64,000 nucleotides of DNA, taken from Candidatus Thorarchaeota archaeon. GTDB lineage: Archaea > Asgardarchaeota > Thorarchaeia > Thorarchaeales > Thorarchaeaceae. The position numbers and the translations under genes were made by a program. The DNA lies in contig DXJO01000038.1 in NCBI GenBank assembly GCA_019057475.1, positions 20,801 through 84,800 on the forward strand, in the 5' to 3' direction. Under the pieces are notes generated by a model. That model was not told the origin of the DNA. It saw only the letters and a program-made list of their open reading frames with translations, and did no database searches. This document shows, in pieces, positions 47,720 to 57,643 of this stretch. Each line of letters opens with the position of its first letter. Positions within the stretch are counted from its first letter, which is position 1.

Positions 47720-48505
47720 ATGAAGGTCATGAAGATACCATGGGACTGGGACTCCAAGGAGATACAGATAGTCACTTTGCTCGTGATAGTACTCCTCCTG
47801 TTTGCGCCGTTATTCTTTGGTCTGTACATAATCTACGTGAATCCTCCTCTGGCAAGTGTAGAATATGGTGGTGAAGACACGTTCGTCAGCTCTCTAGACT
47901 CTAGTGAACATTCGACAGACCCAATTATCAGAATCAGCAATTATACTGATGACGGTCATGAAACAGTCGAGATTGGCTTCTTTGAATTCGACTATGTACC
48001 TTTGCCAGGTGGCGGAGAGGTCGTTGCCGTGTACTTCAGTTTCTCTTGCGACGAGGTATTATCAGGTGGTTTGGTCCTATTCCACACCATAGAAAATGAG
48101 AGCCTGTGGAGCCCTTTCGTCACCGATCTTGAGAATCTGACCTACGCGAGCATGCCTTCGTATCACTCAACGCCATTTACCACGACTGATGTGGCAGCAA
48201 ACGGAACCTACACAGTCAAGCTCTCTTCGCCTGGCGGACCTGCTGAGAATCATCTTTCCGCAGTTGTAGTGGTTGTAATTACTGCTGAACAAGGAGTTCG
48301 GCTTCTGCTAGATTCCCTTGAATCGTCTGTGGTATCACGTGTACCGCGGATGATTGTGTACCAAACAATCGGATTCATGATCCGGAATCCTTTGGTATAC
48401 TACCTACATCCTTTGTCCTTAGTGCCTGTGCTCGCCGCAGCCATCTTGTTGAAAGTTCTCTATCAAAAGGTCAGAGCCCAGAAAACCGCTTTCACACCCG
48501 GCTAG
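47720..48505 (+). CDS. membrane-anchored extracytoplasmic protein, unknown
   Basis: N- and C-terminal hydrophobic segments, Asn/Ser/Thr-rich ectodomain. Confidence 0.6.
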   Translation: MKVMKIPWDWDSKEIQIVTLLVIVLLLFAPLFFGLYIIYVNPPLASVEYGGEDTFVSSLDSSEHSTDPIIRISNYTDDGHETVEIGFFEFDYVPLPGGGEVVAVYFSFSCDEVLSGGLVLFHTIENESLWSPFVTDLENLTYASMPSYHSTPFTTTDVAANGTYTVKLSSPGGPAENHLSAVVVVVITAEQGVRLLLDSLESSVVSRVPRMIVYQTIGFMIRNPLVYYLHPLSLVPVLAAAILLKVLYQKVRAQKTAFTPG

Positions 48506-48604
48506 TTGCTGGACATTGTAGCGATATTGACCGGTTTGAGGCTGAGCTGTCTGAACGTGAAGCTGTGAGCATGGGGAAATGGCTTCTGTCAACCTCATCT
48601 GGGT

Positions 48605-48627
48605 AGAAGAAATGGTAGCGGGTGGTG
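48605..48627 (+). repeat. tRNA-3'-end-like repeat copy 2
   Basis: agaagaaatggtagcgggtggtg. Confidence 0.7.
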
Positions 48628-48680
48628 ACTTCTGAGAGCATTTATGAGCGGTCTGGAATATGGTATAGCGGGTATGAACT

Positions 48681-49169
48681 GTGCGATATGGCTTGGAAGC
48701 AGCAGGAGTGATCATTCTGGCCCTTTTAGTAGCTACATCCTTGTACTGGTCATATCAATCATATCTATCATATCGATTCAGTGTGGTCGAATTCGAGAAA
48801 ACATACTTCGAAGGAGAAATGTATTCGGGCCCAAACAGTGAAGGTAGATGGAGTGTTCACTTTCCTGCTCAATCAATCAACTGGACCATTGAGATCGACA
48901 TAATGTTTCTGGAAGACAGCTTTGACCTTGTAGTCGTTTTTGGCTTCCTCTCTTGGGACGAATATCAGAGTAGGAGAGAAGACGACCCCAGTGTCATCTA
49001 TCTAGAGAAAATCAATGTATCAGAAATCACGGAAACAATTACGATGGACCTTCAGGCACATCAAAGCACAATTCGAATCCTGCTAAATCATGAGAGCAGC
49101 TTAACCCTGACAGGGCACATTGTGGCACGATGTCTTGCCCCCAGATGGGCACGTTGGGATCCCCAGTAG
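48681..49169 (+). CDS. membrane-anchored extracytoplasmic protein, unknown
   Basis: N-terminal TM then soluble domain. Confidence 0.55.
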   Translation: MRYGLEAAGVIILALLVATSLYWSYQSYLSYRFSVVEFEKTYFEGEMYSGPNSEGRWSVHFPAQSINWTIEIDIMFLEDSFDLVVVFGFLSWDEYQSRREDDPSVIYLEKINVSEITETITMDLQAHQSTIRILLNHESSLTLTGHIVARCLAPRWARWDPQ

Positions 49170-49247
49170 CACTGATTCATTCGCTGACCTGCGTTGAGCA
49201 AACTGTGTAACCGCTAATGGTAAGGCCATGATGCCAATGAGTCACAT

Positions 49248-49271
49248 AGAAGAGAAACGGTGGCGGGTGGT
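49248..49271 (+). repeat. tRNA-3'-end-like repeat copy 3
   Basis: agaagagaaacggtggcgggtggt. Confidence 0.6.
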
Positions 49272-50203
49272 CACGCATCCTTGACCTTTGCTTTATTCCG
49301 TGGTATGAGAAAACCATTCTCATCGCGCATAGCATCCGGATTGATCCTGAAAAGCTCGCTCAAAGCAAACCTCGTACTCGATGCATCTTTCTCGCGACCC
49401 ATCTCATTGTAGATTTCGACTAGTTGCTCCCATCCATCTACGAAGTCAGGCCTGAGATTCAAGGACCTCTGTATTGCATACTCAGCTTGTTTCAGATACC
49501 CCCCTTCCATATACATCTGGGATAGCCGCCACCAATGGTCCATCTCATTATTCCCTAATTCTACAACTCGTTCCTGTGCTCTAATCCCCTCTCTAAGCCG
49601 CGCCTGCGCATACAGGGTCCTTGCGAGTAAGGCCCAAGCTCTCAAATCGCTCTGATTATTCTCGATAATGGAGCGCGTTAAGTTCTCAGCTTCTTGATAT
49701 CTTTCCACATGAACCAACATTATCGCAAAGAAGAGGCGACTGTTCCTATCTTCGGAATCAATCTCCAGGGCTCTCCTAAAGGCCGATTCGGCTTCTTCAT
49801 TTATCACGTCAGTGAACAGTACTCCGAGTGTACACCACACCTTCACATTGTCAGGCTGCAGTTTCACTGCTTTCTGTAGAAACATCTCAGCTTCATTCCA
49901 TCGATCATCTATGGTCATGAGATAAGCTGCATAAGCTGTCATGGCCCACCAGTGATCTGGATCTATGCGAAGAGCAGTAAGATAGCAGGTTTCTGCATTC
50001 TCATAATTCCCTGTGCTGGCTAGTAGCCTTCCAAGATTCGCCCATGGCTCCACGAAGACTGGGTCGTACCCGATTGATTTCTTGTAAGCTTCAAGGGCTT
50101 CTTGGTGTTTGCCGTTCTCTGCAAGTCTATTTGCCCTCTTGTTCCATTCATATGCATCCTTACTCGCTGTCATTATTTCTCTCAATTGCTGATGAATCGC
50201 CAT
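49271..50203 (-). CDS. TPR-repeat protein
   Basis: Multiple TPR units (ALEAYKKSIGYDPVFVEPWANLGRLLASTGNYENAETCYLTALRIDPDHWWAM..); longer ORF start would enter the tRNA. Confidence 0.85.
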   Translation of the reverse strand: MAIHQQLREIMTASKDAYEWNKRANRLAENGKHQEALEAYKKSIGYDPVFVEPWANLGRLLASTGNYENAETCYLTALRIDPDHWWAMTAYAAYLMTIDDRWNEAEMFLQKAVKLQPDNVKVWCTLGVLFTDVINEEAESAFRRALEIDSEDRNSRLFFAIMLVHVERYQEAENLTRSIIENNQSDLRAWALLARTLYAQARLREGIRAQERVVELGNNEMDHWWRLSQMYMEGGYLKQAEYAIQRSLNLRPDFVDGWEQLVEIYNEMGREKDASSTRFALSELFRINPDAMRDENGFLIPRNKAKVKDA

Positions 50204-50333
50204 TCCTATTGAAGTCCTATTGGCCACAGAATCCAAGTTGCTGCACTTTGACCAAGCGCTCTGGTGCAAGAAACCTCTCGAGCCAATCTTGCCAGCGCTA
50301 TCTTGATGTTCAATATGATGAGCAATTTGGAAT

Positions 50334-50357
50334 GAAGAGAAGAAATGGTAGCGGGTG
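50334..50357 (+). repeat. tRNA-3'-end repeat copy 4 (in the intact tRNA)
   Basis: gaagagaagaaatggtagcgggtg. Confidence 0.7.
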
Positions 50358-50459
50358 AATGATTCGAACATTCGATCTCAGGGTTCCTCAAATGCCCGTT
50401 TCTTAAAAAACAGGCTTAATATGAGCCCTGCGGGATAGGCCTGGCTTCCCCAACCCGCT
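50346..50459 (-). tRNA. tRNA with CAT anticodon (Met elongator or Ile2), 35-nt intron at 37/38, encoded CCA
   Basis: Acceptor AGCGGGT/ACCCGCT, D-arm GGGA/TCCC, anticodon stem CAGGG/CCCTG with CTCATA|intron|A, T-arm GAATG-TTCGAAT-CATTC, CCA; intron contains GCCTGTTT/AAACGGGC hairpin. Confidence 0.93.
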
Positions 50460-50695
50460 ATTTGAACAAACAGGTGCCAGAATGAAAACATTCTCGCTGC
50501 TTGCATCTCTCGAATCACGTCACGCGGGTTTTAAGGGTTTTCATAGGCCGAGTCAAGAAGCTTTCTTTCGTTTCTGTCTTCGCCGTTCTCTCGCCTCGTC
50601 TTCCTTCAGTGGGGTGTATAAGACCTATCAATGCATCCAGAACTGACAAATGCTATCCTACATGATGAGAAGCTACAATCATCCGGTGAGGGACA

Positions 50696-50953
50696 ATGAT
50701 TTTCGAGTTGGCGCTACTTGCAGTTATCTACACAATCTGGATCGTTCTGCTAGTCAACGCCATGGTTTCAAGCGAGGAGGTATCACTCACCATTGCTACC
50801 TTGCCCTTCATAGTGACTTTCCCACTCGCCCTGCTCCTGGCAGCGTCAGCGGAGGTCACTATGCCAGGGGTCTTCGCAATCGATGTCCTACTCACGTTGG
50901 TCGTTGGGGTATTACTCTTCGTGAGATGGGTTATGGCCATAGTTGGCGAATAG
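50696..50953 (+). CDS. small multi-TM hypothetical protein
   Basis: 85-aa strongly hydrophobic ORF. Confidence 0.45.
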   Translation: MIFELALLAVIYTIWIVLLVNAMVSSEEVSLTIATLPFIVTFPLALLLAASAEVTMPGVFAIDVLLTLVVGVLLFVRWVMAIVGE

Positions 50954-50992
50954 ACTCACAGAAGAAGGATGCAGAAATAGAATTACACGGGC

Positions 50993-51154
50993 TTACTTGC
51001 CCTTGCGCTTGAACTCGGTATAGCCACAGCGCCCGCAGGCGAACCGGTCATAGTGTTCGGCCATGAATGTGCCTTTCTCGCATCGCGGGCACGTTCTCTT
51101 GGTCGATGTGACCTCTCCAGTCTTGGTGTCGACTTTGTACATCTTGTGACCCAC
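50993..51154 (-). CDS. rps27ae: 30S ribosomal protein S27ae (not in ORF track because it is short)
   Basis: Minus-strand translation MGHKMYKVDTKTGEVTSTKRTCPRCEKGTFMAEHYDRFACGRCGYTEFKRKGK*; abuts S24e. Confidence 0.93.
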   Translation of the reverse strand: MGHKMYKVDTKTGEVTSTKRTCPRCEKGTFMAEHYDRFACGRCGYTEFKRKGK

Positions 51155-51460
51155 TTACTTGCCCTCCTCTTTCTTCGCTTCATTCCTTTTGATCATATAG
51201 GCCAGCTCGATTCTCTTCATCTGCTCTGGGTCTGAGTAGATTCTAGCAGTGCCCTCGGTGATACCAACGCCAAACTTCGTTGTGAGTGTTTCTATAGCAA
51301 CAGCCAATGGGTCTGCATCAAACTGTGCGACAATCTTGGACTTGATGTCCGCCCTGCTTGGAGTTGTGCCTCCAACATGATCAACTCTGAAGTCGATCTC
51401 TCTCCTAGCGAGGGGCTTGTTGTCTTTTTCGCGAAGAATTTCAATCTTCATCGGCATCAC
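51155..51460 (-). CDS. rps24e: 30S ribosomal protein S24e
   Basis: 'MKIEILREKDNKPLARREIDFRVDHVGGTTPSRADIKSKI'. Confidence 0.93.
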   Translation of the reverse strand: MMPMKIEILREKDNKPLARREIDFRVDHVGGTTPSRADIKSKIVAQFDADPLAVAIETLTTKFGVGITEGTARIYSDPEQMKRIELAYMIKRNEAKKEEGK

Positions 51461-51561
51461 TTCTAGTTCTATGACCTCCCCTGAGGCCAGTCAGCCCTCC
51501 CACCAGGGGTTGTCTAATAAAGCTTTCACCATCAACAACGTAAACGCGATGTCTGTTCGTC

Positions 51562-51774
51562 TTACCGAACCTTCAGAGCGTACTTACCCGGCTTCTCGAT
51601 GTTGAGACGTTCTGCGATATACGATGTCTTCCGTGGGTCATCTTTTGGATTTCTACCTGGCAGAATCACAACAATGCCTGTGTATGACGTAGACAGACTC
51701 GTACTCTTACAATTTGGACACTGAGTTTCGTTAGTCAAGTAGTGACAATCTCTGCACGCCTTTAGTTTTGCCAC
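51562..51774 (-). CDS. spt4: Spt4/RNA polymerase subunit E''
   Basis: 'KACRDCHYLTNETQCPNCKSTSLSTSYTGIVVILPGR'. Confidence 0.92.
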   Translation of the reverse strand: MAKLKACRDCHYLTNETQCPNCKSTSLSTSYTGIVVILPGRNPKDDPRKTSYIAERLNIEKPGKYALKVR

Positions 51775-51790
51775 GTGATTTCCCTCTCAG

Positions 51791-52393
51791 CTATTTCTTC
51801 TTCTTTTTCTTGTCCTTCTTCCCTGTTTCGCCCCTTGCAGCCCTAACATCATCCTCGACCCACGAGAGCTGAGGCCCTATTTTACCGAGGAAGGGTTGGC
51901 GCATGGTTAGACCCAGTTTGCCTGACCGAGATCCAGACTCGAAGCTTATGGAAGTTATTCGGGCACGAACTTGGTCGCCCTCCGAGAGGGTTCTGCCAGT
52001 TTCCTTGCCAAGCAGAGCACTTCCTTTCGTGTCCTGCGTAATGAAGTCATCACAAATTTGACTCACGTGGCAGAGACCGTCAAGTGGTCCCATTCGGATG
52101 AACGCACCGAAGTCCATCAGCTCAACCACGTTGCCCTCCACAATCTCTTGTCTGATTGGCTTGAAGACTAGGACTTTGTATGCGACGCTGTGGTATGTCG
52201 CACCGTCACCGGGCATCAGACGACCTTGGCCAATATCGTCAATATCTATGACTGCAATCACGAGACCTATGTCTCTATCCAGTACGTTCTCGTGGTTCTT
52301 CCTTAGGTGGTTCATGGCCGCCGCTTCCATGGGCTGACCAAACTCCTTCGGGGGAATCCGTACGATGTCTCTCACCGTGACAATGCTGTACAT
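51791..52393 (-). CDS. rpoE1: DNA-directed RNA polymerase subunit E' (Rpo7)
   Basis: 'MYSIVTVRDIVRIPPKEFG...VVELMDFGAFIRMGPLDGLCHVSQI'. Confidence 0.93.
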   Translation of the reverse strand: MYSIVTVRDIVRIPPKEFGQPMEAAAMNHLRKNHENVLDRDIGLVIAVIDIDDIGQGRLMPGDGATYHSVAYKVLVFKPIRQEIVEGNVVELMDFGAFIRMGPLDGLCHVSQICDDFITQDTKGSALLGKETGRTLSEGDQVRARITSISFESGSRSGKLGLTMRQPFLGKIGPQLSWVEDDVRAARGETGKKDKKKKKK

Positions 52394-52524
52394 TTACAGA
52401 CGCACCTCATATACATGACAACTTCTCGTAGAACAATCAGACCCTAGTCGCAACCACAGTGGTCCGGACCCTACGGCTCAGCGATGCATCAATTTGGTGC
52501 GAATAAAAACGTTGTGACATTGAC

Positions 52525-52980
52525 TCAAAAAACGGACCCTTCAAGGACCACTCTTTTCTTGCCTCTAAGCAATAACACTGGTATTCTGCGTTCTCGGGCT
52601 TTCCTTCTGAGTTCTCTATCGTTTGTGGCCAGTGCGCCCTTGACTAAAATTGCATACTCGAGAAGCTGGTCATCGACTGGCATTGCTGTTAGCGATTCTG
52701 GGACCTTGACCACCTTACATCTTTGGATGAGATCCCTGGCAATTTTGAAAACATACCTATCTGTTTTCCCAGCGCCTAGTCCCCCTTTCAATTCGATTTC
52801 TTTGACAGTTGACTCCAGCAGCACGAACTCCACTCGCCTCTCTAGCACTCGCTCAATTTCAGAGAATATGTCTACTCCGAACTGTGCAGGCACTGCTAGG
52901 AAGTTTGTATCCAGTATAACTTGGTATGCCACTTTACTCACAGGACCAATCAGACGACTGCATGACCTATCAATCGCCAC
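52525..52980 (-). CDS. PIN-domain (Fcf1/Utp24-like) protein
   Basis: '[26 protein letters not shown]...[29 protein letters not shown]'; true start likely internal. Confidence 0.82.
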   Translation of the reverse strand: MAIDRSCSRLIGPVSKVAYQVILDTNFLAVPAQFGVDIFSEIERVLERRVEFVLLESTVKEIELKGGLGAGKTDRYVFKIARDLIQRCKVVKVPESLTAMPVDDQLLEYAILVKGALATNDRELRRKARERRIPVLLLRGKKRVVLEGSVF

Positions 52981-54191
52981 TTATTCTCGACTCTTCGACC
53001 GATTGCGATACGCTGTCCCTTCTTGACACACACTGGCCGTTTCAGTTCGAGCTCGACTTCATCTCCATGAAGCTTGGTAATGATTCCCACTGTGGGTGCG
53101 GTTCCAACAACGAGCATCAGAGGTTCCTTTAGTCTTAGATTGTCAACCTCTTTCTTTGATTCCATTCCCACAACTCTTTCCATAAGCTCGGGCTTAATCA
53201 TGAGTTTGTACACTGCTTTTGGCGTTTTTCCTGCTTTGCCAACAATGTTGCCTACAAGCCTATCAGCGCGTGTGAAGGCTGGGTCCAAACCTGTACCGAC
53301 ACCAATCAATCCCCCAGGGTAAGCCTCTTCCAGCTGATTTCCGCTGCCCGAGAGCAGACTTGTAATCTTAGCCTTGATGGGTTTGAATCCCTTCTCAGTC
53401 TTTGCGCCAGGAGAAATCTCTATCTCATCACCAATCTTGAGTTTTCCCTGGATGATCGAGCCGCCAACTACTCCTCCCTGCAAATCAGCTGGTAGTGTGC
53501 CCGGTTTGTTGATATCAAAGGATCTGGCAACATACATCTTCGAATCGGCTTCATCATCTCTCTCTGGAGTTGGAATGACCTCCTCTACGGTTTGGATGAG
53601 GATATCTGCATTTGATCCGAAAACGGCCGATATCGGTATTATTGGAGCATTTTCCGCGACTGTTCCCTTGACGAACTCCTTTATTTGCTGATAGTGCTTC
53701 AAGGCCTGCTCCTTGGAAACAAGCTCAATCTTATTCTGCACGATTATAATATTCCTGACTCCAGTGATATCTAGTGCGTGAAGATGCTCAGAGGTCTGTG
53801 GCATAGGGCATGGCTCATCTGCAGCTATCACCAGAATGGCGCCGTCCATCAGGCTAGCTCCACTAAGGCAGGTAGCCATCAGTGACTCGTGGCCAGGACT
53901 GTCTACAAATGATATCTCTCTGAGTGTTTCGAGCTTGCCGCCGCATTTCGCACACTTTCCTTCCTTTGCCATGTGCGACGTCGTGTACGCGTCGGGTTCG
54001 GGGCATTTTGTGCACTTCATTATAGTGGTAGCAGCATAGCCGAGTCGGATAGATATGCCACGTCTGACCTCATCAGAGTGACGATCAGTCCACTCTCCCG
54101 TGATGAGCTCCACCATCGTTGTCTTGCCGTGGTCGACATGGCCCAATGCGCCTATATTGACTTCAGACTGTCCCTCGTATTTCCTAGTCAC
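52950..54191 (-). CDS. eif2g: translation initiation factor aIF2 subunit gamma
   Basis: '[42 protein letters not shown]', zinc knuckle. Confidence 0.96.
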   Translation of the reverse strand: MTRKYEGQSEVNIGALGHVDHGKTTMVELITGEWTDRHSDEVRRGISIRLGYAATTIMKCTKCPEPDAYTTSHMAKEGKCAKCGGKLETLREISFVDSPGHESLMATCLSGASLMDGAILVIAADEPCPMPQTSEHLHALDITGVRNIIIVQNKIELVSKEQALKHYQQIKEFVKGTVAENAPIIPISAVFGSNADILIQTVEEVIPTPERDDEADSKMYVARSFDINKPGTLPADLQGGVVGGSIIQGKLKIGDEIEISPGAKTEKGFKPIKAKITSLLSGSGNQLEEAYPGGLIGVGTGLDPAFTRADRLVGNIVGKAGKTPKAVYKLMIKPELMERVVGMESKKEVDNLRLKEPLMLVVGTAPTVGIITKLHGDEVELELKRPVCVKKGQRIAIGRRVENKWRLIGHAVV

Positions 54192-54329
54192 CTAGTCTTC
54201 ACTTCCGGCTGCGCCTTGTTCGTTATGGTCGTCAAACTCATCTGGACCTCTTATGAAGTCTATGGTTTAAATGGAGAGATATCGCGTTAAGGCCTGCTAT
54301 AGTGGCTCCTCCAAAATAGCACTCAGAAA

Positions 54330-54713
54330 CTATGCAGCTTTCATAACCAGCTCTTTTAGCGGAGCTGCACCTTTCTCTTCGACCCGCATATTTACTTGTG
54401 CGATATCAGGGCCAAGCTCTCCACCTCGTACTGTCTTGCGCTTGGCAATCCCCTTCCTCTGGGGCCGAAATCCCGGTGGTCCTCGTATCAACACCCTCTT
54501 CTTTCCGCTACCATGAACGCCAGGTCGTATTGGAAAACCAGAAGAGTCGCTGCCGCCGGTAATCTTAAGCTTGTATCCTGGCAGGCCAATTACATCCCCC
54601 TCAATTATCTCTCCCACCGTTTTGCCAACCAGAGCATTTGTTTTTGCATCATCTAATTCATACTGGATGGCCTTTCCCGATTCGGGATCGCTGATTACTA
54701 GTTTGAATGGCAC
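54330..54713 (-). CDS. rps6e: 30S ribosomal protein S6e
   Basis: 'MPFKLVISDPESGKAIQYEL...LKITGGSDSSGFPIRPGVHG'. Confidence 0.94.
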   Translation of the reverse strand: MPFKLVISDPESGKAIQYELDDAKTNALVGKTVGEIIEGDVIGLPGYKLKITGGSDSSGFPIRPGVHGSGKKRVLIRGPPGFRPQRKGIAKRKTVRGGELGPDIAQVNMRVEEKGAAPLKELVMKAA

Positions 54714-54901
54714 TTATCGATTCGCCTACCTGATGATATAGGGATGTCCGAAGTGGACTCCAACGGTAGCGAAAGTTGGTCACTTTATGAGGATTGTGGT
54801 CAGGCCGGACGGAAACGCAGGTCACATCCCTGACACAAGCATTATAACAATCACAGGCTTTGCCCCGCAATCGGCACGTGCTCCGCCAGAAGTGATATCT
54901 T

Positions 54902-56077
54902 ATGGACCCAATGATTGTGCTCTTTATTATCGCAGCTATCTACATTGTGCTCTACATTGTCGGCAAAGCGATTGGAGTCAAAAAGCTGAGCGAGAGAGGT
55001 CTTGAGATCGGCACACCCTTCTTCTTGATGTTCAAGACGGAGCGATTGAACGCATTTCTTACGAAAATGGGTAAGAAGTTTCCAAAGGCATTCTTCAACC
55101 TGGGCATAATCGTTGCCTTTGGTGGGATGGCATTTGGCTTCTGGATGTTCGCAGAGAATCTGCTCAAGTTCTTCATTCAGCCTGCTACGGCTGGTGGCGT
55201 GGTTCCGATAATCCCGGGAGTCACCATAACCGGCCTGCCACTATACTACATGATAATTGCTCTCGCAGTCACTCTTCTAACTCATGAGTTTGCGCACGGG
55301 TTAGCTTCATCCCGAGATGACATTCCCATTAAGAGTTCAGGTCTCATCTCCTTTTTCGTACTCTTCGGCGCCTTTGTAGAGCCCGATGAGGAATACTTCG
55401 AGAAGGAAGCAAGTCCAAGAGCACGCATGCGTCTTCTTGCTGCTGGTTCATATGCCAACCTAATCTGGGGACTCATTTTCCTTCTCATCATCGCCAACTT
55501 TACTCCTATGATGTCTATTGCGTTCAACTCTCCCAGTGGAGCATACATTTACGATGTTTCTTCAGGAACGCCTGCCGCCGACGCAACTCTGCAAATAGGC
55601 GACGTCATTATTGGACTCAACGATACAACAATTGAAAGCTGGAGCGATGTCGGCTTGTATATGACTGATACCGAGTCGGGAGCCACGCTCACAATACATC
55701 GCTTGAGCAACTACTCCCTCACAGTAACGCTTGCAGCGCACAAAGACAACGCATCCAGAGGCTACATAGGTGTGTATGGTGCTGACTACTGGGAACCAAA
55801 GACTGGTTGGGGCTGGATTCCTGGAGGCCCGATGTTCGCGTTCCACATGCAGCAGATACTACAGTGGTGTTTCCTAATCCTGATTTCAGTTGCTCTCTTC
55901 AATCTCCTTCCAATACCAATGCTGGATGGTGACAAACTGCTGTCTAATGGATTGAGCCTATTCATTGATGATGAGAAGACAATCAAACTGATCATGTGGC
56001 CTATGAGAATCTTATCATTATCCATAGTGCTTCTTAGCATCGGCCTCTCTCTATGGTTTGGAAAGGGTCTATTCTAG
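54902..56077 (+). CDS. site-2 protease (M50) family membrane metalloprotease with PDZ
   Basis: HEFAHG zinc motif, PDZ-like GTPAADATLQIGDVIIGLNDTTI, NLLPIPMLDGDKLL. Confidence 0.9.
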   Translation: MDPMIVLFIIAAIYIVLYIVGKAIGVKKLSERGLEIGTPFFLMFKTERLNAFLTKMGKKFPKAFFNLGIIVAFGGMAFGFWMFAENLLKFFIQPATAGGVVPIIPGVTITGLPLYYMIIALAVTLLTHEFAHGLASSRDDIPIKSSGLISFFVLFGAFVEPDEEYFEKEASPRARMRLLAAGSYANLIWGLIFLLIIANFTPMMSIAFNSPSGAYIYDVSSGTPAADATLQIGDVIIGLNDTTIESWSDVGLYMTDTESGATLTIHRLSNYSLTVTLAAHKDNASRGYIGVYGADYWEPKTGWGWIPGGPMFAFHMQQILQWCFLILISVALFNLLPIPMLDGDKLLSNGLSLFIDDEKTIKLIMWPMRILSLSIVLLSIGLSLWFGKGLF

Positions 56078-56078
56078 C

Positions 56079-56118
56079 TGCGCCATGGCTCAGTTGGAAA
56101 CAGAGCGGTACTCAGTAT
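56079..56118 (+). pseudogene. tRNA 5'-half-like fragment
   Basis: tgcgccaTGGCTCAGTTGGAAACAGAGCggtactcagta: canonical D-arm GCTC-AGTTGGAAACA-GAGC with no matching T-arm/acceptor 3' strand nearby. Confidence 0.45.
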
Positions 56119-56194
56119 ATTATCACGCCATTCCATCTAGCTTGGGATTCTCGGACCTAAAAAGGAACTATAGGGACATTCCGAATGATACAAA

Positions 56195-56617
56195 ATGATA
56201 AGCACTCAGATTGGGACAGTATCTGATGTCCGTGAAAAAACCAGAAAGGCGCTTACCGACTATCTTACAATGTTTCTACCTGGATCGTGGCAAGAACCAC
56301 TTGCAAAGCTGAAACTGATACTTCAGCTAAATGAAGCGATTGACTGGGAGGCCCTGAAGGGACACACTCTGTTATTCTTTGATGAGATGCGTCTCTCCGA
56401 TGATCGTGTAGAAGCATTGGCTCGTATCGAACGCGTTGCTGAGGCCTTCAAGGGGATCCATAGCACCCTGTCACCTGCAGATTGGCACAGAACGGTAGAT
56501 GATATCATCCAAGCTGCGAACTTCCGTGCGTCAAAGGTTGCAGTTCAGGCTAGACAGGTCCGGCCGTTAGTCAAGGAGAAGGATGAATCACCTAAAGAAC
56601 TGCGTTCCAAAAAATAG
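56195..56617 (+). CDS. hypothetical helical protein
   Basis: 140-aa ORF, no motif. Confidence 0.5.
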   Translation: MISTQIGTVSDVREKTRKALTDYLTMFLPGSWQEPLAKLKLILQLNEAIDWEALKGHTLLFFDEMRLSDDRVEALARIERVAEAFKGIHSTLSPADWHRTVDDIIQAANFRASKVAVQARQVRPLVKEKDESPKELRSKK

Positions 56618-56697
56618 CACCTTGTTTCCTCCATCCTCTATCAGATGTAAACAAGCAGTTTTAACGAGACTGCTACAGAGGTCTGTCGGAGTGTCCG

Positions 56698-57642
56698 ATG
56701 TCCCAGAAATGCTCGAAGTGTGATTCCCCTGCCGTGTACTTGCGGCGATACACGTCGGAAGCACTTTGCAAGTCATGTCTAATCAAGACAACACTAAGCC
56801 GCGTTAGACGCACAATTAACCGCAAGAAGATGCTCCAAAGGGATGATCGAGTAGCGGTGGCCATCTCTGGTGGGAAAGATAGCGCAGTCTTACTGGACGT
56901 GCTTCACCGGATTGAAAGCAACTTTCCCGATTCAGAGCTTATTCCAGTAACAATTGATGAGGGCATTAAGGGATACAGGGACGAGGCGCTGGAATCAGCA
57001 AAGACACTTACGCATTCATTGGGACTGAAGCTCGAGATCCGATCGTTTGAGGACATATTCGGGCTTTCACTGGATGAGATAGTGCAACTTCGCAGCGACA
57101 TCACTGTTGGTGCTTGTTCATACTGTGGTGTCTTAAGGCGGAGAGCGCTAAACATTGCAGCTTTCGATATCGGTGCTGATGTCATAGCCACCGGTCATAA
57201 TCTTGATGACGAAGCACAGACAATCATGATGAACATGATGCGCGGTGATAGTCAGCGAATTGTGCGAACTAATCGCCCTCGGGACAAGCCTGTTGAGGGG
57301 CTAGTTTCCCGTATCAAGCCCATACTAGAGTTATCCGAGCGTGATGTTGTCGCGTATTCCCATCATCTTGAACTGCCCTACCATGATGTGCCATGCCCCT
57401 ACTACAGGGAGGCAATGCGCAACGATTTGAGGGATTTCTTAAATGAGATGGAGCACAAACGTCCGGGAACTCTTCTTGCGATTCTTCGTTCGGGTGAGGC
57501 AATTACTGCATCTTTAGAAGCGAATTCACACGCACTCCAATCTGAAAGGTGCGAGAAGTGTGGAGAGGTTACTTCTGGCCGGATCTGCAAGGTATGCAGA
57601 TTGATGGATGAATTGCCAAAAAAGAAGAGGATAGCTGGTTAG
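56698..57642 (+). CDS. TtuA/Ncs6-family tRNA 2-thiolation enzyme
   Basis: N- and C-terminal zinc-binding CxxC pairs, 'VAISGGKDSAVLL' PP-loop, CSYCGVLRRRALN. Confidence 0.92.
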   Translation: MSQKCSKCDSPAVYLRRYTSEALCKSCLIKTTLSRVRRTINRKKMLQRDDRVAVAISGGKDSAVLLDVLHRIESNFPDSELIPVTIDEGIKGYRDEALESAKTLTHSLGLKLEIRSFEDIFGLSLDEIVQLRSDITVGACSYCGVLRRRALNIAAFDIGADVIATGHNLDDEAQTIMMNMMRGDSQRIVRTNRPRDKPVEGLVSRIKPILELSERDVVAYSHHLELPYHDVPCPYYREAMRNDLRDFLNEMEHKRPGTLLAILRSGEAITASLEANSHALQSERCEKCGEVTSGRICKVCRLMDELPKKKRIAG

Positions 57643-57643
57643 T

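Noticed and set aside
48605-49275. Repeat copies 2 and 3 as tRNA genes
   Set aside because: Only the 3'-terminal word is shared; no D-, anticodon- or T-arms
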